From NCBI GenBank assembly GCA_934402125.1, contig CAKRTY010000100.1:1-6325 (forward strand): a stretch of 6,325 nucleotides of DNA. Direction: 5' to 3'. Under the pieces are notes generated by a model. That model did not search any database, had not been told where the DNA came from, and saw nothing but the letters and a program-made list of their open reading frames with translations. Source of the stretch: an uncultured Anaerosacchariphilus sp. (GTDB taxonomy: Bacteria; Bacillota; Clostridia; Lachnospirales; Lachnospiraceae). Shown one piece after another: positions 1 to 4,287 of the stretch. Position numbers and translations under genes: made by a program. The stretch's first letter is position 1. Each line of letters starts with the position of its first letter.

Positions 1-1554
1 GATCAGGTCAATGTAGGCGATGTTCTCTTTACATATGAAACAGATAAGGCGTCCTTCGAGTGTGAGTCCACAGCAGCAGGACAGCTTCTGAAGATCTTCT
101 ACCAGGATGGCGATGAGGTACCGGTACTGGTGAATGTCTGCGCAATCGGACAGCCGGGAGACAGCATTGAGGGTCTGAAGGAGGGCACCGCGCCTGCAGC
201 GGCACCGGCGGCAGCACCGGCACCGGCAGCAGCGCCCGCACCGGCGGCAGCACCCGCAGGCGGAGCCCATATGGCACAGGGAGTCCTGATGCCGAAGGCA
301 GGAATCACCGTAGAGGAGTGCGTGATTACCGAGTGGCTGAAGAAAGAGGGAGATCAGGTCAATGTAGGCGATGTTCTCTTTACATATGAAACAGATAAGG
401 CGTCCTTCGAGTGCGAGTCGACAGCGGCAGGAACCCTGCTTAAGATTTTCTATGGCGACGGCGACGAAGTACCCGTGCTTGTAAATGTCTGCGCGGTAGG
501 ACAGCCGGGCGACAGCATCGAGGGCCTGAAGGAAGGTACCGCACCTGCGGCAGCGCCGGCACCGGCACCCGCACCTGCGGCAGCACCGGCTCCCGCGGCA
601 GCGCCTGTGGCAGCTGCATCAAACGGCCCGGCGAATCCGGACGCAAAGGTATCTCCGAGAGCAAGAAAGGCGGCGGCAGAGCTTGGCGTAGACGCTACAG
701 CAGCCACAGGAACAGGCGCTCACGGAAGAGTGATGGAAGTTGACGTGAAGAAGTATGCGGCAAGCGCACCGGCACCGGCTCCGGCAGCAGCAGCGGCAGC
801 ACCGGCTCCGGCAGCAGAAGCACCCGCAGCAGCGGTAGCGCCTGCAGCAGACGACGCGGAGTACACCGATGTGAAGTTCTCCGGCGTGAGAAAGGCGACC
901 GCAAAGGGCATGATGAAGTCCTTAAGCACCATGGCTCAGCTGACCCATTATCATTCCTTCGACGCGTCCGCACTGCTGGCACTGAGAAAACAGATCAAGG
1001 CCAACGGCGAGACCATGGGTATGCCGAATATTACACTGAACGATATGGTACTGTTCGCGGTATCCAGAATCCTTCTGCATCATCCGGATCTGAACGCGAC
1101 TATGCCTCAGGAGAATATGCTCCGCCAGTATCATCACGTACATCTGGGAATGGCAGTAGATACACCCAAGGGACTGTTTGTACCGACCATTTTCAATGCG
1201 GATCAGATGAGTCTGGCAGAGATCAGCACAGAGGCAAAACGTCTGGCAAAGCTTTGCCAGGAGGGCAAGGCAACGCCGGATATGCTTTCCGGAGCGACCT
1301 TTACCGTATCCAACGTAGGTTCCCTGGGTGTAGAGATGTTTACACCTATCGTTAATCCGCCTCAGGTAGGTATCCTGGGCGTATGTGGAACCACCACCCG
1401 CATCAAGGAAGTCAACGGAGAGATCAAGCCCTACCAGGCGATGGGTCTGTGTCTGACCTACGACCACAGAGCCGTAGACGGTTCCCCGGCGTCACGCTTC
1501 GTGAAGGAGCTGTGCGGAGCGCTTGAGAACTTCTCACTTCTGATGATGAAATAA
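1..1554 (+). CDS. Dihydrolipoamide acyltransferase (E2) of a 2-oxoacid/acetoin dehydrogenase complex, 5' truncated
   Basis: E2 core of a 2-oxoacid dehydrogenase-type complex: swinging lipoyl arms accept the acyl group from E1 and the catalytic domain passes it to CoA in the cytoplasm. The frame is open from base 1, so the start lies upstream; 517 residues are visible. Order seen: truncated lipoyl domain (residues 1-61, ETDKA motif, lipoyl lysine K16), Ala/Pro linker (62-90), complete lipoyl domain (91-178, lysine K133), Ala/Pro linker (179-210), peripheral subunit-binding domain (about 214-252, starting VSPRARKAAAELGV), third Ala/Pro linker (253-285), catalytic acyltransferase domain (287-517). 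The catalytic domain has TVSNVGSLGV, FTPIVNPPQVGILGV and the signature DHRAVDG, with catalytic His489. If the cut domain is the first one, the start would be about 80 bases upstream; more lipoyl domains are possible. E1 follows 153 bases downstream. The acyl substrate (pyruvate, acetoin-derived or branched-chain) cannot be read from the sequence. Confidence 0.95.
   Translation, partial: DQVNVGDVLFTYETDKASFECESTAAGQLLKIFYQDGDEVPVLVNVCAIGQPGDSIEGLKEGTAPAAAPAAAPAPAAAPAPAAAPAGGAHMAQGVLMPKAGITVEECVITEWLKKEGDQVNVGDVLFTYETDKASFECESTAAGTLLKIFYGDGDEVPVLVNVCAVGQPGDSIEGLKEGTAPAAAPAPAPAPAAAPAPAAAPVAAASNGPANPDAKVSPRARKAAAELGVDATAATGTGAHGRVMEVDVKKYAASAPAPAPAAAAAAPAPAAEAPAAAVAPAADDAEYTDVKFSGVRKATAKGMMKSLSTMAQLTHYHSFDASALLALRKQIKANGETMGMPNITLNDMVLFAVSRILLHHPDLNATMPQENMLRQYHHVHLGMAVDTPKGLFVPTIFNADQMSLAEISTEAKRLAKLCQEGKATPDMLSGATFTVSNVGSLGVEMFTPIVNPPQVGILGVCGTTTRIKEVNGEIKPYQAMGLCLTYDHRAVDGSPASRFVKELCGALENFSLLMMK
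184..270 (+). repeat. Ala/Pro-rich interdomain linker 1 (low-complexity GCA/CCG repeats)
   Basis: Low-complexity coding DNA made almost only of Ala (GCN) and Pro (CCN) codons, ending in Gly-Gly-Ala-His before the Met that opens the second lipoyl domain. Such linkers are flexible, extended arms that let lipoyl domains swing between active sites. The near-repetitive DNA is prone to slippage and to spurious open frames on the other strand. Confidence 0.85.
256..273 (+). promoter_or_regulatory. Possible internal ribosome binding site and start in E2 (ATG 271)
   Basis: An in-frame ATG at 271 opens the second lipoyl domain, whose first residues (MAQGVLMPKAGITVEE) look like a typical native E2 N-terminus. 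A GGCGGAG stretch at 259-265 lies five bases upstream, a plausible Shine-Dalgarno. If used, it would give an E2 isoform with a single lipoyl domain, about 427 residues long. The Met may equally be a relic of domain duplication that included the original start. This is inference; no expression evidence exists here. Confidence 0.3.
535..630 (+). repeat. Ala/Pro-rich interdomain linker 2
   Basis: Second Ala/Pro linker, between lipoyl domain 2 and the E1/E3-binding domain. It is built from alternating Ala and Pro codons and finishes in a less regular Ala-Ser-Asn-Gly-Pro stretch. It resembles linker 1 in composition, but the codon order has drifted, consistent with repeat expansion and contraction after duplication. 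Confidence 0.8.
757..858 (+). repeat. Ala/Pro-rich interdomain linker 3
   Basis: Third Ala/Pro linker, connecting the peripheral subunit-binding domain to the catalytic domain. It contains an Ala run (six Ala codons near 787-804) and ends at an acidic Asp-Asp-Ala-Glu where the folded catalytic domain begins. Confidence 0.8.
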
Positions 1555-1575
1555 AAAAGCCAACCAACTTTCAAA

Positions 1576-1605
1576 GCCGGGGGCGACACCAACCCCGCCC
1601 TCGGC
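1576..1605 (+). promoter_or_regulatory. GC-rich hairpin in the E2-E1 spacer (processing, attenuation or weak terminator)
   Basis: Ten-base-pair stem (1576-1585 with 1596-1605, one G-U pair) and a ten-base loop, starting 21 bases after the E2 stop. The nearest T run (TTTT at 1613-1616) is short and eight bases away, so it is a poor rho-independent terminator. In an operon it could stabilise the E2 end of the message, mark a processing site, or lower E1 expression relative to E2. Confidence 0.45.
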
Positions 1606-1621
1606 ACTGCCATTTTGATAC

Positions 1622-1669
1622 TATTCAGTAGTGCGCGGAATCAAGCCTGCACTGCGTCTATGCTGAATA
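1622..1669 (+). promoter_or_regulatory. Possible second stem-loop in the E1 leader
   Basis: Outer stem TATTCAG (1622-1628) with CTGAATA (1663-1669), inner stem AGTGC (1630-1634) with GCACT (1649-1653), separated by unequal internal loops. The inner left arm could instead pair with GCACT at 1604-1608, which overlaps the first hairpin, so two exclusive folds are possible. The stems are short and may be chance. No convincing promoter was found in this spacer. Confidence 0.25.
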
Positions 1670-1693
1670 ATATAGAACTTAACGAAATCAAAA

Positions 1694-1710
1694 AAAGGAG
1701 AAAAAACATG
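1694..1710 (+). promoter_or_regulatory. Strong ribosome binding site for E1
   Basis: AGGAG at 1696-1700 sits seven bases before ATG 1708 in an A-rich context, a strong Firmicutes-type site. It fixes the E1 start at 1708 and argues against an upstream in-frame TTG at 1615, whose extra 31 residues would be translated from the structured spacer. Confidence 0.9.
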
Positions 1711-4188
1711 CCAAAGTCATTATATGTAGATCCGGACAAAATGCGTGCGGAAGGAAAAATCACATTTAAAGACATTCCGATCAATGTATACAAAAAGAGC
1801 GTAAAGGAAGAGGTAGAAGAAGGTAACTATACCAAAGAAGATCTGCTTCGTATCTACCGCGATATGAGCATCTGCCGTGAGTTCGAGGATATGCTGAACC
1901 AGATTAAGACTCAGGCAAAGTACGCAGACGTTGAGACCACTTATCCGGGTCCGGCCCATCTGTCCCTGGGACAGGAGGCAGCCGCAGTCGGTGAGGCTTA
2001 TCTGCTGGGTAAGGAAGACTTCACCTTCGGAAGCCACAGAAGCCACAGTGAGATTCTCGCAAAGGGACTTTCCTGTATCCAGAAGCTTTCCGATAAAGAA
2101 CTGATGGATACCATGGAGAACTTCTTCGACGGTAAGACCCTGAAGGCAATCCAGACAGTCAGCAAGGCAGAGGGCGATGTAAAAGAACTGGCTATCGAGT
2201 TCCTGGTATATGGCGCTCTGGCAGAGTTGTTCGCACGTGAGAACGGATTCCACAAGGGTCTTGGCGGATCCATGCATGCGTTCTTCCTGCCTTTCGGTAT
2301 CTACCCGAACAACGCGCTGGTAGGCGGTTCCGCAACCATCGCGACAGGAGCATCCCTGTTCAAGAAATGTAACGACAAGGACGGCGTCGTAGTAGCAAAC
2401 CTGGGCGATGGCTCCATGGGACGTGGTCCTGTATGGGAGGCGCTTTCCTTTGCAACAATGGATCAGTACCGCACTCTGTGGGAGGAAGGAAAGAAGGGCG
2501 GCCTGCCGCTGATCTTCAACATCAACAATAACTCCTATGGTATGGGTGGACAGACCTGCGGCGAGACCATGGGCTATGGCGAGCTGGCACGTATGGGTGC
2601 AGGCGTAACCGAGAGCCAGCTTCACGCAGAGCGTGTAGACGGATACAATCCGCTGGCAGTTATCGACGCTTACAGAAGAAAGCTTCCGCTGGTTAAGAGC
2701 GGCGAAGGCCCGGTATTCCTGGATGTTGTTACATACCGTCTGCTTGGACATTCCACATCCGACCAGAACGCGTACCGTACCAAAGAGGAGATCGAGGCAT
2801 GGAGAGCACAGGATCCGCTCATTACCTTCCGTAAGGCTATCGTAGACGCAGGTATTGCTGAGGACAGCGAGTTTGACGATATCTGGGCAAAGACCAAGGA
2901 AAGAATGGCTCGTATCTGCCGTCTGGCAGCAGACAAGGATGCTTCTCCGTACCTTGACTTTGACAAGGATCCGGCTATCGTAGAGCGCCTGATGCTGAAC
3001 AACGGACATCAGCGCAGCATGGATACCACCAGAGAGCCGTCTGTAATGGGACCGAAGGAGAACTGCAAGCGTTACAACGATATCCAGAAGAAGGTTCGTA
3101 CACACTATATCGATGGTACAGAAGTAAGCTCTATGAAGCGTTACAATATCCGTGACGCTATCTTCGAGCCCATGTTCAATAAATATTATGAAGATCCGAC
3201 ACTCATCGCTTACGGCGAGGATGTTCGTGACTGGGGCGGCGCATTTGCTGTATACAGAGGATTTACCGATGTGATTCCTTACTCCAGACTGTTTAACTCC
3301 CCGATTTCCGAGTCCGCTATCGTGGGTACCGGCGTAGGCTATACCATGTGCGGCGGCCGCGCTGTCATCGAGCTGATGTACGGCGACTTCATCGGATGTT
3401 GCGGTGACGAGATCTTCAACCAGATGGCAAAATGGCAGGCTATGAGTGCCGGAATCCTGAAGATGCCGCTGATTCTTCGTGTATCTGTAGGATCCAAGTA
3501 CGGCGCTCAGCACTCTCAGGACTGGACCGCTATGTGTGCTCATGTACCGGGACTGAAGGTTTGCTTCCCGGCTACCCCGTATGAGGCAAAGGGTCTGATG
3601 CAGGCAGCACTGAACGGAACTGACCCGGTTGTATTCTTTGAGAGCCAGAGAATTTACGACGTAGGAGAGAAGTTCCACGAGGGCGGCGTTCCGAAGGAAG
3701 AGTACGAAATCACCATGGGTGATGTAGATATCATTACAGAGGGATCTGATGTTACTATCCTGACTGTCGGCGCTACTCTGTACCGCGCATACGACGCAGT
3801 GAAGGAACTGAAGGAGAAATACGGTATCTCTGCAGAGCTTATCAACCTGCACAGCCTGGTACCGCTTGACTACACCAAGATTCTTGAGTCTGTAAAGAAG
3901 ACAGGCAAGGTGGTTCTGGCTTCTGACGCCTGCGCAAGAGGAAGCTTCCTGGACGATGTGGCTAAGAATATCACTACACTGGCGTTTGATTATCTGGATG
4001 CACCGCCTGCAGTTGTAGGTGCTCAGAACTGGATCACACCTCCGTTCGAGTACGACAAGTACTTCTTCCCGCAGAAGGAGTGGATCCTGGATGCCATCAA
4101 CGAGAAGATTATGCCGCTTAAGGATTACAAGCCGGTAACCAATATGACAGCAGAAGAGGAAATCAGAAAGCTGAAGCTGGGTGTATAA
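1708..4188 (+). CDS. Fused E1 alpha-beta subunit, thiamine diphosphate-dependent 2-oxoacid/acetoin dehydrogenase
   Basis: E1 uses thiamine diphosphate to decarboxylate a 2-oxoacid (or cleave acetoin) and reductively acylates the lipoyl arms of the E2 encoded just upstream. At 826 residues it joins both normally separate subunits. Alpha half (about 1-450): an N-terminal extension of about 45 residues, SHRSH at 109-113, the diphosphate-binding motif beginning GDGS (233-236) and closing at NNN (273-275), and a loop YRLLGHSTSD (343-352) matching the E1 alpha phosphorylation loop, with His348. About 42 residues are inserted near 125-171 relative to usual E1 alpha. Beta half (476-826): starts MKRYNIRDAI, has SESA with Glu535 at the cofactor-activating position, conserved His602 in AQHSQD, and a complete transketolase C-terminal domain. 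The region 451-475 is the joint. All key residues seen are present, so it should be active. Substrate is not decidable: pyruvate and acetoin enzymes look alike at this level. Start chosen from the strong ribosome binding site. Confidence 0.95.
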   Translation: MPKSLYVDPDKMRAEGKITFKDIPINVYKKSVKEEVEEGNYTKEDLLRIYRDMSICREFEDMLNQIKTQAKYADVETTYPGPAHLSLGQEAAAVGEAYLLGKEDFTFGSHRSHSEILAKGLSCIQKLSDKELMDTMENFFDGKTLKAIQTVSKAEGDVKELAIEFLVYGALAELFARENGFHKGLGGSMHAFFLPFGIYPNNALVGGSATIATGASLFKKCNDKDGVVVANLGDGSMGRGPVWEALSFATMDQYRTLWEEGKKGGLPLIFNINNNSYGMGGQTCGETMGYGELARMGAGVTESQLHAERVDGYNPLAVIDAYRRKLPLVKSGEGPVFLDVVTYRLLGHSTSDQNAYRTKEEIEAWRAQDPLITFRKAIVDAGIAEDSEFDDIWAKTKERMARICRLAADKDASPYLDFDKDPAIVERLMLNNGHQRSMDTTREPSVMGPKENCKRYNDIQKKVRTHYIDGTEVSSMKRYNIRDAIFEPMFNKYYEDPTLIAYGEDVRDWGGAFAVYRGFTDVIPYSRLFNSPISESAIVGTGVGYTMCGGRAVIELMYGDFIGCCGDEIFNQMAKWQAMSAGILKMPLILRVSVGSKYGAQHSQDWTAMCAHVPGLKVCFPATPYEAKGLMQAALNGTDPVVFFESQRIYDVGEKFHEGGVPKEEYEITMGDVDIITEGSDVTILTVGATLYRAYDAVKELKEKYGISAELINLHSLVPLDYTKILESVKKTGKVVLASDACARGSFLDDVAKNITTLAFDYLDAPPAVVGAQNWITPPFEYDKYFFPQKEWILDAINEKIMPLKDYKPVTNMTAEEEIRKLKLGV

Positions 4189-4217
4189 TTCACAGACAGG
4201 CAAATAAAAGGTAAGAG

Positions 4218-4253
4218 AAAAAGAAGGCGTTCCCAAGAGGACGCCTTCTTTTT
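4218..4253 (+). terminator. Rho-independent terminator after E1
   Basis: Perfect 13-base-pair stem (4218-4230 with 4241-4253) around a ten-base loop, 29 bases after the E1 stop. The right arm ends in CTTCTTTTT followed by A residues. Because the left arm begins with AAAAAGAAGG, the reverse strand also carries a T-rich tail, so it could act in both directions. It marks the end of the dehydrogenase transcript. Confidence 0.9.
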
Positions 4254-4270
4254 AAAAAAATCTGCAAACA

Positions 4271-4287
4271 GGAGAGGTAAATGAATG
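4271..4287 (+). promoter_or_regulatory. Ribosome binding site of the AraC-type regulator with two overlapping ATGs
   Basis: GGAGAGG at 4271-4277 precedes ATG 4285 by seven bases. Another ATG at 4281, three bases from the site and in a different frame, opens only an eight-codon reading frame (MNGEKETA) ending at 4307. Spacing favours 4285; competition from the first ATG could dampen translation of the regulator. No clear promoter is visible between the terminator and this site. Confidence 0.75.

Larger units (their letters stand above)
1..630 (+). repeat. Tandem duplication of lipoyl domain plus Ala/Pro linker (351-bp offset)
   Basis: The coding sequence from base 1 is repeated from base 352 in the same frame, an offset of 117 codons. 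Bases 1-62 and 352-413 are identical, including all third codon positions. After that, 23 of the next 43 codons differ, only three of them changing the amino acid (Q to T, Q to G, I to V, first copy to second). Each copy ends in an Ala/Pro-rich linker. The left copy is cut by the window start, so the full extent of the identical tract is not visible. Multiple lipoyl domains in one E2 are known in the family; the abrupt edge of identity is the odd part. Confidence 0.9.

Noticed and set aside
130..132. ATG 130 as the start of E2
   Set aside because: It actually reads as the start of an open frame only because the window cuts the gene; it lies inside lipoyl domain 1 (GTG AAT GTC context) and the frame is open and homologous from base 1.
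29..308. Minus-strand open frames rich in Pro/Arg or Ala/Gly opposite the linkers (similar ones at 440-707 and 695-982)
   Set aside because: They are by-products of the GC-rich Ala/Pro codon repeats and repeat themselves at each linker.
922..1467. 181-codon minus-strand open frame opposite the E2 catalytic domain
   Set aside because: Shadow of a biased coding sequence; no domain or convincing ribosome binding site was recognised, and the E2 catalytic motifs lie on the + strand.
1645..1673. Promoter for E1 with TAATAT (1668-1673) as -10
   Set aside because: No acceptable -35 box at 16-18 bases upstream; cotranscription with E2 is simpler.
1615..1707. Upstream TTG start extending E1 by 31 residues
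   Set aside because: No ribosome binding site at 1615, the extra residues resemble no E1 N-terminus, and ATG 1708 has a strong AGGAG.
3133..3135. Internal start for a separate E1 beta subunit at Met476
   Set aside because: No good Shine-Dalgarno precedes it and the frame is continuous from alpha; it most likely is a relic of the fusion.
1720..4236. 838-codon open frame on the minus strand opposite E1
   Set aside because: It is in codon register with E1 and exists because E1 avoids TTA, CTA and TCA. The protein is rich in Cys, His and Leu with no recognisable domain, while E1 is clearly real.
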